DNA from: JACPYF01 sp947085525 | Lineage (GTDB): Bacteria > Patescibacteriota > Saccharimonadia > Saccharimonadales > Saccharimonadaceae | Assembly: GCA_947085525.1 (NCBI GenBank) | Contig: CAMTWU010000008.1 | Span: 61,613-125,612 of the forward strand | Length of the DNA stretch: 64,000 nucleotides | Direction: 5' to 3' | Shown here: positions 15,090 through 23,469 of the stretch, piece by piece | Layout: the number at the start of each line of letters is the position of its first letter | Numbering within the stretch: the stretch's first letter is position 1 | Program-made: the position numbers and the translations under genes | The notes under the pieces: generated by a model | Databases searched by the model: none | The model's input: the letters and a program-made list of their open reading frames with translations, nothing else | Told to the model about the DNA's origin: nothing

Positions 15090-16538
15090 ATGAAACAAAA
15101 TGTGCTCAGCGAGATTCTACTATACCGTTACCGATATATAATCGGCTATTTGATATTTGCGCTTGTTTTGATTGGCGCACTGTACATGAGCTTCCATGTA
15201 CCAGGTCAATTAACTGCTGCTGAGAGGCAAAGTACCGTTGCAAGCGCCACATTATCACTACAAGACCCGTCTGCCAAAGATATCGTCAATTTACCGTATC
15301 ATTTATTGCAAAAGGCGAGCTTGCATCAGTTTGATATCACAAATCTGGGCATCAAATTGCCGTCGCTCATTATCGGAGCACTGAGTGCAGTTGGATTACT
15401 GTGGTTGCTGCGACGCTGGCTACTACGTGATTCTATCGCCGTGTTTGCCATCTGTATATTCGTCGCACACAAACTGTTTTTGTCGGCTTCACAAGAAGGC
15501 GTACCGCTGATCATGCTGATATTTTGGCTGATATTTGTGCTGCTATTCGCCCTGAAATTTACTGCAAACAACAAATCAATCATCTGGGGATTACTCTTGA
15601 GTACTAGTTTGGCGCTGAGCCTCTACACACCGCTCAGTATCTATGTCGTCATATGTTTGCTTGCGGCCGGTGTATTACACCCGCACTTGCGGTATGTTTT
15701 AGGCACTGTACCAAAACTGAATATGACATTATTTATTGCCGTAGCTGCGCTCTTAACTGCGCCATTGATATACGCACTAGCCAAAAACCCAATGATCATG
15801 GCAACTTTGGCTGGTTGGCCAGATGCGACTGTAACGTTAGAATTACTGCGTCACAACATAAAAGAAATAATCAAAGCATTTTTCTTTTTCTGGCAACCAC
15901 AACTGACAACAATTGGCCTGACACCGATTTTTGGAGCTTCTACGTTTGTACTGATGTTGTTTGGTGCACTCAGTCTCATGCGTGACCACCATAGTGCCAG
16001 AAGCTATATGCTACTGATGACATTGCCGATCGTTGCATTACCAAGTATCTTTAATCCAGACTTTTTGATCATCCTCAGCGTGCCACTATTGCTACTATTT
16101 GGCCTCGGAGTTGAGACGTTGCTAGATGAATGGTACAAACTATTCCCACACAACCCATACGCTCGTGTGACAGCTCTAGTACCAATGATCATATTGCTCG
16201 CAGGTATCATGTTTGGCAACCTCACATACTATCTAAATGGCTACCGCTACAGTCCAGATCTCAGTCGCTATTATAGTTACGACCTCAGCCTTGCTCGGGA
16301 AACGCTGACAAAATACCCGAACTCAACACTACTCACCAACTCGAACGAGCAGTCATTCTATAACTTATTAGAACGTGACTTTAGTAATGTAATCGTCACT
16401 AGTGAACCAGGTGAAGCATTAAGTGCGACAACAACGGTGACACAAATTGCTCCTGCGGCGCAATTTGGATCATTAACTTATCTAACTGTTGATAGCTACA
16501 CAAACAACGGCGTTCGGTTTTACGTATACCAAAAATAA
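15090..16538 (+). CDS. Polytopic membrane protein, GT-C glycosyltransferase-like
   Basis: This 482-residue protein has about ten to twelve hydrophobic helices across residues 15-385 and a soluble C-terminal domain of about 90 residues. The layout (first helix, a loop containing QLTAAERQS, a helix pair and many further helices) resembles the lipid-linked-sugar (GT39/ArnT-like) transferases, but the acidic catalytic motif is only weakly present, so the assignment is inference. Promoter TATAAT at 15074-15079 lies 10 bases before the ATG. It stands alone between dnaB and ybaB. Confidence 0.6.
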   Translation: MKQNVLSEILLYRYRYIIGYLIFALVLIGALYMSFHVPGQLTAAERQSTVASATLSLQDPSAKDIVNLPYHLLQKASLHQFDITNLGIKLPSLIIGALSAVGLLWLLRRWLLRDSIAVFAICIFVAHKLFLSASQEGVPLIMLIFWLIFVLLFALKFTANNKSIIWGLLLSTSLALSLYTPLSIYVVICLLAAGVLHPHLRYVLGTVPKLNMTLFIAVAALLTAPLIYALAKNPMIMATLAGWPDATVTLELLRHNIKEIIKAFFFFWQPQLTTIGLTPIFGASTFVLMLFGALSLMRDHHSARSYMLLMTLPIVALPSIFNPDFLIILSVPLLLLFGLGVETLLDEWYKLFPHNPYARVTALVPMIILLAGIMFGNLTYYLNGYRYSPDLSRYYSYDLSLARETLTKYPNSTLLTNSNEQSFYNLLERDFSNVIVTSEPGEALSATTTVTQIAPAAQFGSLTYLTVDSYTNNGVRFYVYQK

Positions 16539-16577
16539 GGTATAATTAACTAAACTAGAACAGAGGAGGAATAGATT

Positions 16578-16868
16578 ATGGTAATGGATCAAATGAAAAT
16601 GGTTGCCAAGCTGAAAAAGGCACAAAGCGAGCTGAAAAAAGAATTGGTAGAAGTAGAGGCAGGTGATGGTGCAGTTGTCGTACAAGTCAACGGCGAGCTA
16701 AAAATTGTTGATGTCAAAATCGACCCAGAACTAGTAGATCTAGATGATATCAAAGAGCTAGAAGGTTACATCAAAGAAGCAGTCCGCGAAGCTATGCAAG
16801 CAGCCCAAGAACTAGCAGCCGAAAAAATGAAACCTCTCATGGGTGGTCTAGGTAACCTAGGACTCTAA
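16578..16868 (+). CDS. ybaB: YbaB/EbfC nucleoid-associated protein
   Basis: This 96-residue protein is a small DNA-binding dimer. It has the family layout: helix MKMVAKLKKAQSELKKELVEVEAG, three strands around VVVQVNGELKIVDVKIDPEL, then a long helix IKEAVREAMQAAQELAAEKMKPLMGGLGNLGL. It starts at ATG 16578 behind AGAGGAGGA. As in many bacteria it is directly followed by recR (5 bp gap), and dnaX lies in the same neighbourhood, the classic dnaX-ybaB-recR group interrupted here by dnaB and a membrane protein. Confidence 0.93.
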   Translation: MVMDQMKMVAKLKKAQSELKKELVEVEAGDGAVVVQVNGELKIVDVKIDPELVDLDDIKELEGYIKEAVREAMQAAQELAAEKMKPLMGGLGNLGL

Positions 16869-16873
16869 CTCAC

Positions 16874-17488
16874 GTGAGCTCAGTTTTACCAAAAGCTCTC
16901 ACTAAACTAATCGATGAGTTAGCAAATCTACCTGGCGTCGGTGCACGTACCGCCGAACGATATGCGTATTTCTTGCTGCGTGCCGACAACAAAACTCGTG
17001 AACATCTGGCTGGCGCGATCTCAGAGATTAGCGAAGGCGTAAAACTATGCTCAAAGACCTTTGCATTGATCGATGCAGATCAAGATATTTCACCACTCTA
17101 TAGCAGTTCATCACGAAACAAACAGCTAGTTGCAGTTGTCGAGGAACCATTTGATATTGTTGCCCTAGAGCGCATAGGGAGCTTTCGGGGTACCTATCAC
17201 GTATTAGGTGGAGTTCTGTCACCAATAGATGGTATAACCCCTCAGCAGTTACATATTCCAGAATTATTAGAGCGATTGAAAGAAGACGAAGTAGAAGAAC
17301 TAATACTAGCGACAAATTCATCTGTAGAAGGTGAGTCAACTGCGCTATTTGTCAAAAAACAGATCGAAGACGCCGGGTTGAAAGTCAAAACTAGCCGCTT
17401 GGCACGCGGTATCCCAGCAGGTGTAGACCTAGAGTACACCGACCAAATCACACTGTCACATGCATTAGAGGGTAGAAAGACTCTGTAA
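16874..17488 (+). CDS. recR: Recombination mediator RecR, zinc finger lost
   Basis: This 204-residue protein is the RecFOR partner that helps load RecA at gaps. The helix-hairpin-helix LANLPGVGARTAERYA and the Toprim domain (VVEEPFDIVALE, YHVLGGVLSPIDGITPQQL, LATNSSVEGESTA) are intact. The zinc finger between them is not: only one cysteine (KLCSKTF, about 57) remains, and the stretch that should give three more reads DADQDISPLYSSSSRNKQL. A GTG at 16874 is the start, 5 bp after ybaB. The protein probably folds this segment without metal. Confidence 0.93.
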   Translation: MSSVLPKALTKLIDELANLPGVGARTAERYAYFLLRADNKTREHLAGAISEISEGVKLCSKTFALIDADQDISPLYSSSSRNKQLVAVVEEPFDIVALERIGSFRGTYHVLGGVLSPIDGITPQQLHIPELLERLKEDEVEELILATNSSVEGESTALFVKKQIEDAGLKVKTSRLARGIPAGVDLEYTDQITLSHALEGRKTL

Positions 17489-17517
17489 CAGATAAGCTTC
17501 TGCTACAATAGGTAGTA

Positions 17518-18507
17518 ATGTACGAAAAGTTTAAAAGCACTGTAGAAACAGCAAATACCATCACCATCATCCAGGCTGAAAACCCTGATGGGGATTCGTT
17601 GGGAACTGCATTGGCTCTAGAGGAAATATTGGGTGATTTAGACAAAAAAGTTCATTTGTATTGCCCAGTAGATATTCCAAAATACCTGCGTTATGCCAAA
17701 GGATGGGACAGAGTGTCGGATGAGTTTGCCCACGACGACGACCTGTTCATTATCGTCGATACTGCCAGTAAAACTTTACTAGATAAAGCTCTGCGGCCAG
17801 AAAACTTGGCACAACTCGAGAAAAAACCTGTAATCGTCCTGGATCATCACAAAACCGAAAGTGATCTACCGTTTGAAAATATCATGGTCAGTGAGCCTGC
17901 TGTTGCAACTAGCGAGCTGCTATATAAAGTTGCCCAAGAAAACGGCTGGAAGGTTAACGAACAAGCTGCTGAACATATGTTGCTGGCGATCCTGAGTGAT
18001 AGCCTAGGCCTGACTAGCGAAGCGATCACAGTTGATAGCCTCAAAACCGTGACTAGCCTAGTTGAACACGGCGCGTCGATCGCAAAGGTTGAAATAGCTC
18101 GTCGCGAATTTATGAAAAAATCAGCAAAAATATTGGAATACAAGGGCAAGCTACTGCAACGCGTTGAATATCATGTTGACGGACAATTAGCCCTGGTACA
18201 CGTGCCGTGGAGTGAAATCGAAGAATATTCCGACGCATACAACCCAGGCGCACTAGTAATCGATGAAATGCGTTTAGTGGAGGGCGTAAAGCTAGCCGCA
18301 GTCGTAAAAACTTATCCTGATGGCAAGCTGACTGGTAAGCTACGTGCCAATCCAGATGCAAAAATTGCCGAGACAGTCGCTGCGTATTTCGGCGGTGGTG
18401 GACATCCTTACGCTGCAGGATTTCGTGTATTCGAAGAATATGACAAAATAGTTGGTGAACTAATTTTGGCAACCGAAAAGGCACTGAACGATTATGAAGC
18501 TGCATAA
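17518..18507 (+). CDS. DHH-family phosphoesterase (NrnA-like)
   Basis: This 329-residue protein has the DHH layout: ENPDGDSLGTALAL (motif I, with E-N in place of the more usual H), IIVDTAS (motif II), VLDHHKT (the DHH triad) and, in the C-terminal DHHA1 domain, GGGGHPYAAGF. NrnA-type enzymes degrade short oligoribonucleotides and 3'-phosphoadenosine 5'-phosphate, and relatives cleave cyclic di-AMP. Which substrate applies is not clear. The message appears leaderless: TACAAT at 17504-17509 and 8 bases to the ATG. The gene overlaps cysS by 14 bp. Confidence 0.9.
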   Translation: MYEKFKSTVETANTITIIQAENPDGDSLGTALALEEILGDLDKKVHLYCPVDIPKYLRYAKGWDRVSDEFAHDDDLFIIVDTASKTLLDKALRPENLAQLEKKPVIVLDHHKTESDLPFENIMVSEPAVATSELLYKVAQENGWKVNEQAAEHMLLAILSDSLGLTSEAITVDSLKTVTSLVEHGASIAKVEIARREFMKKSAKILEYKGKLLQRVEYHVDGQLALVHVPWSEIEEYSDAYNPGALVIDEMRLVEGVKLAAVVKTYPDGKLTGKLRANPDAKIAETVAAYFGGGGHPYAAGFRVFEEYDKIVGELILATEKALNDYEAA

Positions 18508-19891
18508 CACGCTCACTAGGAAAATAGAGGAAATCAAACCTTTAGTCGAGGGGGAAATTAGTCTATACACGTGCGGGTTAACTGTCTACAGCCAACCACA
18601 CATCGGCAACTGGGTGGCATACATCTACTGGGATGTGCTGCAACGGACTTTGCAAGAGGCTGGGTACAAAGTGAATCGCGTTCAAAATATCACCGACGTG
18701 GGACATCTAACTAGCGATGAAGATGCTGGTGAGGACAAAATGCTAGCTAGTGCTTTGACTGAAGGAACAACTGCATGGGAAGTTGCCCAAAAGTACATCG
18801 AGGTTGCTAATCACGAAGCATATGAACAACTAGGACTGTTAAAACCCGAGTATATGCCGAGAGCTACGGACTATATACAGCAGCAAATTGAATTTGTGAA
18901 ACAGCTCGAGGAAAAGGGTTACACTTATAAAATAGCAGATGGGGTGTATTTTGATACTAGCAAGCTTGATGATTATGGCAAGCTAGCGCAGCTAGATATT
19001 AAAGGCCTACGGTTCGGCGCACGTGTTGCCGATACTGGCAAAAAAAATCCGACAGACTTTGCCGTATGGAAATTTTCATCACCTAATGAAAAACGTGACA
19101 TGGAATGGGATAGTCCGTGGGGTACGGGGTTCCCAGGATGGCACCTTGAATGCTCGGCAATCGCTAGAGAAATCTTTGGTGATCAAATAGATATCCATAC
19201 AGGCGGCATCGATCATATACCTGTTCACCATACTAATGAAATCGCTCAGACCGAATCTTTAACGGGTAAAACATTTGCCAACATGTGGGTACATGCAAAC
19301 CATATCAAAGTGAACGGAACCAAGATGAGTAAATCACTAGGTAATATTTATACACTCAAAGATATTACTGATAAAGGTTTTGATTTGCAGGCATTCAAAC
19401 TCATGATTCTCAGCAAACACTATAGTACAGAAGGTAACTTTACTTGGGAAAATCTAGAAGCATACCAAAACTCACTGCTTAATATATATGCGGCTGCTGA
19501 TATGAAATGGCAGCCTGAGCTTGCTAGTGAAACTGAGGTTGCAGTTTCGCATAATCTTGATAATTTCTTTGCAGCGCTTCATGACGACCTCCAGACTCCG
19601 ATAGCAATCAAGGAACTTCGAGCAGTCATGCTGGCGTACATAGAAGACGGTGTATCAGAAAACGCAAAGCAAGATTTTCAAGGTATGCTAGAAAAGTTTG
19701 ATAATCTATTAGGCCTAGACCTTGCAAACCGCCCAGATATTACTGACGAACAAAAAACTTTGATTCAAAAGAGAGTGGATGCAAAAGCGAATGGTGATTT
19801 CGCACAAGCAGACGCAATCAGGGCAAACCTACTACAGCAAAAGATTAGCTTGGAAGATCGCGCCACTGGTATCCGTTGGTACCGAGTCTAA
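18494..19891 (+). CDS. cysS: Cysteinyl-tRNA synthetase
   Basis: This 465-residue class Ia synthetase attaches cysteine to tRNA-Cys. Seen: LYTCGLTVYSQPHIGNW (zinc Cys plus HIGN signature), GWHLECSAIA and GGIDHIPVHHTNEIAQ giving the other zinc ligands, and KMSKSLGN. Length and order match the bacterial enzyme. It overlaps the DHH phosphoesterase and converges with the AI-2E transporter gene, the two stop codons overlapping by 4 bp. Confidence 0.97.
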   Translation: MKLHNTLTRKIEEIKPLVEGEISLYTCGLTVYSQPHIGNWVAYIYWDVLQRTLQEAGYKVNRVQNITDVGHLTSDEDAGEDKMLASALTEGTTAWEVAQKYIEVANHEAYEQLGLLKPEYMPRATDYIQQQIEFVKQLEEKGYTYKIADGVYFDTSKLDDYGKLAQLDIKGLRFGARVADTGKKNPTDFAVWKFSSPNEKRDMEWDSPWGTGFPGWHLECSAIAREIFGDQIDIHTGGIDHIPVHHTNEIAQTESLTGKTFANMWVHANHIKVNGTKMSKSLGNIYTLKDITDKGFDLQAFKLMILSKHYSTEGNFTWENLEAYQNSLLNIYAAADMKWQPELASETEVAVSHNLDNFFAALHDDLQTPIAIKELRAVMLAYIEDGVSENAKQDFQGMLEKFDNLLGLDLANRPDITDEQKTLIQKRVDAKANGDFAQADAIRANLLQQKISLEDRATGIRWYRV

Positions 19892-20988
19892 GCTTTGTGA
19901 GTCGCTACGTGACTAGCTTTGTTTCGTTCTAGATAATCGTTCACTAGCACACGTATACAGCCAGCAATCGGAATCGAGATCAGACCACCTAATATACCAA
20001 ATAGTGTAATACCTACAGTCAATGCGATGATCACGGTCAGCGCAGAAATCTCGACGGTCTTTGACTGGACAGTAGGTGAGATAAAGTTGTTTTCGATTTG
20101 CTGATATACAAAGTAATAGACGATAAAGATCAGCGCCGCACCAACATCATTTATACCAATTAATAGCGCAGCGATGATTGCACCTATTGTTGCACCGAAC
20201 ATAGGTATCAAACCTGCGAGAAACAATATAAAGGCAATCGGTATAGCCAGATTAGCAGGCATGTCGAACAATGCAGAAAGGATGATGATAACAACCAGCG
20301 CACAGGTCGATGAAATTGCAGATATGACTACTTGGCCGTTAATGTAGCCAGTAATTACCTTGTACATACCATTGAAAATTTTTCGGTGGTGATCGCGACG
20401 ACTAGCGTTACCGTACAATCCCCACAACCGCTGGATCCAAGTTGGACCTTCGACTAGCATCAAAAATGTCATCACAATTACCAGTAAGGTAGATGTAAAG
20501 GCTTCGACGATTGACCCAATGCTACTCACGAACGAACCGCCCGCGTTTGAAGCTACTTGGGTTGCCTGTTGTTGCAGGTTTTTCAGAGTATCATTGTATT
20601 GCTGTTCCAAGCCGTATTTTGCTACTAGATCATGTATCCATTTAGATTGACGAGTGAGCTCCTCGATGACACTAGGTAAGGTTTTGACAAAGTGAGCCAG
20701 CTGCTCAACGATGATCGGTACTGCAAAGAACAGGAAAGTGAGTAACCCACCCATCACCAAGACATAGGCTAGAGCAGTTGCACGAACACGACTACGACTA
20801 GGTAAACGTTTGACGATACCAGACACAGGAGTGTTGAGGGCAATAGCTAGAAAGGCTGCGATAGATACCAGTATGATTGCTTTGTACGCCAAAAACACTG
20901 CCAGCAAAGTGACCAAAAAACCGACCATTACCAGCCAGAATCGTATGAAAGTTGATGTCGACACGTTACCAGGAATACTACTACTCAT
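19888..20988 (-). CDS. AI-2E family (PerM/YdiK-type) membrane transporter
   Basis: This 366-residue membrane protein has about eight hydrophobic helices. Typical parts are the paired N-terminal helices, the soluble amphipathic middle (LPSVIEELTRQSKWIHDLVAKYG), the loop VEGPTWIQRLWGLYG and the C-terminal helices with ALIFIVYYFVYQQIENNFISPTVQSKTVEISALTV, the best-conserved string of the family. Members export small molecules or ions; the substrate is unknown. A TATAAT box on this strand (21000-21005) lies 11 bases before the start. Confidence 0.9.
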   Translation of the reverse strand: MSSSIPGNVSTSTFIRFWLVMVGFLVTLLAVFLAYKAIILVSIAAFLAIALNTPVSGIVKRLPSRSRVRATALAYVLVMGGLLTFLFFAVPIIVEQLAHFVKTLPSVIEELTRQSKWIHDLVAKYGLEQQYNDTLKNLQQQATQVASNAGGSFVSSIGSIVEAFTSTLLVIVMTFLMLVEGPTWIQRLWGLYGNASRRDHHRKIFNGMYKVITGYINGQVVISAISSTCALVVIIILSALFDMPANLAIPIAFILFLAGLIPMFGATIGAIIAALLIGINDVGAALIFIVYYFVYQQIENNFISPTVQSKTVEISALTVIIALTVGITLFGILGGLISIPIAGCIRVLVNDYLERNKASHVATHKA

Positions 20989-21029
20989 AATTACTTTAGA
21001 TTATACCATGGCATGCTACAATATATCCC

Positions 21030-21718
21030 ATGATCAATCATAAGCGTTTCACTGATAAAGGATTTATCCTTGTTGAAGTATGAATCACATTATTAGTACT
21101 AGGAATACTCACATCAATTATTGTTATTGGGTGTGCTGGCTACCATGAAAATGTATACAGAACGCAAATTCGTAACACTGTTGATACTTACAAAAAAGCT
21201 ATCAAATCTTCAACCATAGAGCACAAATCCTATCCAAAACTTTCAACCTGCTTGCCGCACAATTCAACCTGCTGCTCATCAAACTATGATAGCCCTGCCG
21301 ATGTATATTGCGGAACCAATACAGCAGCAGGTGCTGTACACAATATAGATATCACTGGAAAACAGGAACAGATATATCGAAATATCTCCCTAATCAAACA
21401 CCTCAATTTCCACCCTTTCCACAATTTGTAGATTGCGTGAGTGGATTTACATCAAATGCGCCATGTAAGCCATCCAGCGCAGTACCGAACGTTGGCGTGT
21501 TTTATATATCAAATGTGCCTGGTAGTAAATACACCAGTACTGAGGATCCTCTCAAAGAAAAAGGCTTTTTAATATACTATGTCTCAAACACCTATGTATG
21601 TGGCTCAGATAATATAATGAAACTTTCTGGTTCAAATCTAGTATTTGACGATGATGCGACTTACACACAACAAACTAGCACTTATCGAGAATGTATAGTC
21701 GGTCTTAATAATCTGTAA
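21030..21718 (+). pseudogene. Decayed type IV pilin gene
   Basis: The frame starts MINHKRFTDKGFILVEV and meets TGA at 21081, in the middle of the conserved N-terminal helix. Reading on gives ITLLVLGIL, the continuation seen in the intact neighbour. A second lesion, a one-base shift at about 21350-21375, puts the C-terminal half in another frame (SKYLPNQTPQFPPFPQFVDCVSGF ... YRECIVGL). The sequence aligns end to end with the pilin at 21758, including the Cys pattern, and the promoter TACAAT survives 7 bases before the ATG. It is a dead tandem duplicate, or a silent donor copy. Confidence 0.85.
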
Positions 21719-21757
21719 ATCATTTAATCGATAGATTGATGTGCTACAATATATGCC

Positions 21758-22444
21758 ATGATTAGCCATAAGCACTTTTTGCAAAAAGGTTTCACAATTG
21801 TGGAAGTGATAGTAGTTATTTTTGTGCTAGGAATATTAGCTACTATAATCACGCTAAGTTATGACGGATACCAAGAGAATGTTGATAAAACACAAATTGC
21901 TACTTCGGCTGACGCATACGTCAAATCTATGAGAACTTATGCGCTAGAGTATAACTCTTTTCCCAAGGTATCAACCTGCTTGCCAACAGGTGCAAAATGT
22001 TGCTCCTCGATTGCTACTAATGTGACTGCGGTATCATGTGGTACAAACACAGAGATTGCAGGAACTAACATTTGGGCAACCGACACTACTGATGCAAAAA
22101 TAACAAAGTATATCAACAATCAGGCACCAACTTTTCCTGTATTCGCTACCTTTACTGATTGTATAACTGGGATTATGAGCAATGGGCCCTGTAAATCTAC
22201 GTCTACTCTGACAAATGTCGGGCCTGCATATATCGCCAACCAAACAGGTAGCAAGTACACTAGTGACGAGGCAAGTGTCTCCAATAAAGGGTTTTTGGTG
22301 TATTACGTCGGGCCAACATATACCTGTGAATCTACAGACGTCATGACTTTGTCGGGTGGCAAATTAGTATTCAATAGTAGCGCAACATATACTCGACAAA
22401 CCAGTACATACCGTGAATGTATTATTGGTATCAAGAGCACGTAA
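21758..22444 (+). CDS. Type IV pilin-like protein (prepilin)
   Basis: This 228-residue prepilin has a leader MISHKHFLQKG and the prepilin-peptidase site G/FTIVE, with the conserved Glu at position 5 of the mature protein, followed by a hydrophobic helix VIVVIFVLGILATIITL. The globular part carries about nine cysteines (including KCC), so several disulfides are likely outside the cell. The message is leaderless (TACAAT 21745-21750, 7 bases to ATG). It is the intact member of a tandem pair. Pili of this kind serve adhesion and twitching, for example attachment to a host bacterium; the role here is inferred. Confidence 0.9.
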   Translation: MISHKHFLQKGFTIVEVIVVIFVLGILATIITLSYDGYQENVDKTQIATSADAYVKSMRTYALEYNSFPKVSTCLPTGAKCCSSIATNVTAVSCGTNTEIAGTNIWATDTTDAKITKYINNQAPTFPVFATFTDCITGIMSNGPCKSTSTLTNVGPAYIANQTGSKYTSDEASVSNKGFLVYYVGPTYTCESTDVMTLSGGKLVFNSSATYTRQTSTYRECIIGIKST

Positions 22445-22445
22445 A

Positions 22446-23033
22446 TCAGCTATTTAATTGGTCGGCAACGTACCGCCAATTAACCACTCGCCACCAAGCC
22501 TCGACGTAGTCAGGTCGACGGTTTTGATAATCTAGGTAATACGCATGTTCCCACACATCGAGTCCTAATATAGGTGTAATACCTCGCATGATTGGTGAAT
22601 CTTGTAGTGGTGAAGCTTCTATCGATAGATCGGGTAGCAACCATACCCAACCGCTACCAAATATACCGACGGCTTGAGCGGTGAACTTTTCTTTGAATGC
22701 GTCGAAGCTGCCATACACCCCATCTACTTTCGCGCCGAGCTCGCTAGGCATTTCTTTACCACTAGGTGTCATAACTTTCCAAAAGAGTGAGTGATTGTAA
22801 TGACCTCCACCGTTATTGCGAACTGTACGTCGAATATCTTCGGGCAAGCTATCAAGATCCTGCAATATCTGCTCGATAGATTTTCCTTTAGCTTCTGGAG
22901 CTTTTTCTAGCGCTGCATTGAGTTTGTCAACATAGGCCTGATGATGTTTAGTGTGATGCAATTTCATAATATCTTCGCTAATTGCAGGCGCCAGTGCACC
23001 GTACTCGTAATCTAATTCTGGTAACGTAAACAT
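22446..23033 (-). CDS. Superoxide dismutase, Fe/Mn family
   Basis: This 195-residue enzyme turns superoxide into oxygen and hydrogen peroxide. Metal ligands are in place: HHTKHHQAYV near the N-terminus, NGGGHYNHSLFW, and DVWEHAYYLDYQNRRPDYVEAWWRVVNW with Asp and His. The start ATG (complement of 23031-23033) follows AAAGGAGG; the frame runs further upstream but into the tRNA region and has no start signal there. Whether Fe or Mn is used cannot be read. It converges with the pilin gene with one base between the stops. Confidence 0.95.
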   Translation of the reverse strand: MFTLPELDYEYGALAPAISEDIMKLHHTKHHQAYVDKLNAALEKAPEAKGKSIEQILQDLDSLPEDIRRTVRNNGGGHYNHSLFWKVMTPSGKEMPSELGAKVDGVYGSFDAFKEKFTAQAVGIFGSGWVWLLPDLSIEASPLQDSPIMRGITPILGLDVWEHAYYLDYQNRRPDYVEAWWRVVNWRYVADQLNS

Positions 23034-23085
23034 ATCAACCTCCTTTGTTCGTTTATATTCATTGTAACATTTTGCAGGGGTGATA

Positions 23086-23094
23086 TGATATAAT
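23086..23094 (+). promoter_or_regulatory. Extended -10 promoter of tRNA-Gln
   Basis: TGATATAAT (TATAAT at 23089-23094 with an extended TGn) places the transcript start about 9 bases before the tRNA. Confidence 0.65.
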
Positions 23095-23109
23095 TTGTGG
23101 ATGCACCGA

Positions 23110-23184
23110 TGGGGTGTGGCCAAGTGGTAAGGCATCGGTTTTTGGTGCCGACATTCGGGGGTTCGAATCCCTCCACCCCAGCCA
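23110..23184 (+). tRNA. tRNA-Gln(UUG), CCA encoded
   Basis: Acceptor TGGGGTG (23110-23116) pairs with CACCCCA (23174-23180). The anticodon stem TCGGT/GCCGA holds the loop TTTTGGT with anticodon TTG. The T-arm has GGTTCGAATCC, the discriminator is G (as in tRNA-Gln) and CCA is in the gene (23182-23184). Confidence 0.95.
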
Positions 23185-23192
23185 TGAAAAGA

Positions 23193-23216
23193 GACCAGCA
23201 TTTGTTGGTCTTTTTT
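23193..23216 (+). terminator. Terminator of tRNA-Gln
   Basis: GACCAGCA/TGTTGGTC-type hairpin (23193-23210) followed by six T. Confidence 0.8.
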
Positions 23217-23221
23217 CAAGC

Positions 23222-23383
23222 TTACTGTGAGTCCCGAGCACACGAGTGTGCATTCTGGGTGAGAAATGCCTGTGGCATTTTGCAAGGCCGGAAGCGCGGA
23301 TGACGAATGTCACCGAGCTGAGGCGGGGTCGCGAAATTTTCCAAAGGAAAATATTTGTGACTCGAATCCCTCCGTCCCAGCCA
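23222..23383 (+). repeat. Palindromic stretch ending in a copy of the tRNA-Gln 3' end
   Basis: No gene. Hairpins GCACA/TGTGC, AAATGCC/GGCATTT and ATTTTCC/GGAAAAT follow one another. The end, CTCGAATCCCTCCGTCCCAG plus CCA (23361-23383), matches the last 23 bases of tRNA-Gln (23162-23184) except for three bases. Part of it (GACGAATGTCACCGAG) resembles the left part of the palindromic repeat at 63.8 kb. It could be an attachment-site scar of a lost integrated element or a decayed second tRNA. Confidence 0.5.
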
Positions 23384-23469
23384 AGAGAAAATTATTGAAT
23401 TTACTACACTCAAGCCAGATATAATAAAACGACTTACGAAAGTGGATCTGTTTGTTATTATAGTTATAG

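Noticed and set aside
21030..21083. In-frame TGA in the first pilin copy as a sign of a recoded TGA codon (as in Gracilibacteria/Absconditabacteria)
   Set aside because: The intact copy has Ile, not Gly, at this position, a separate frameshift breaks the same gene, and many clear genes in the window use TGA as their stop.
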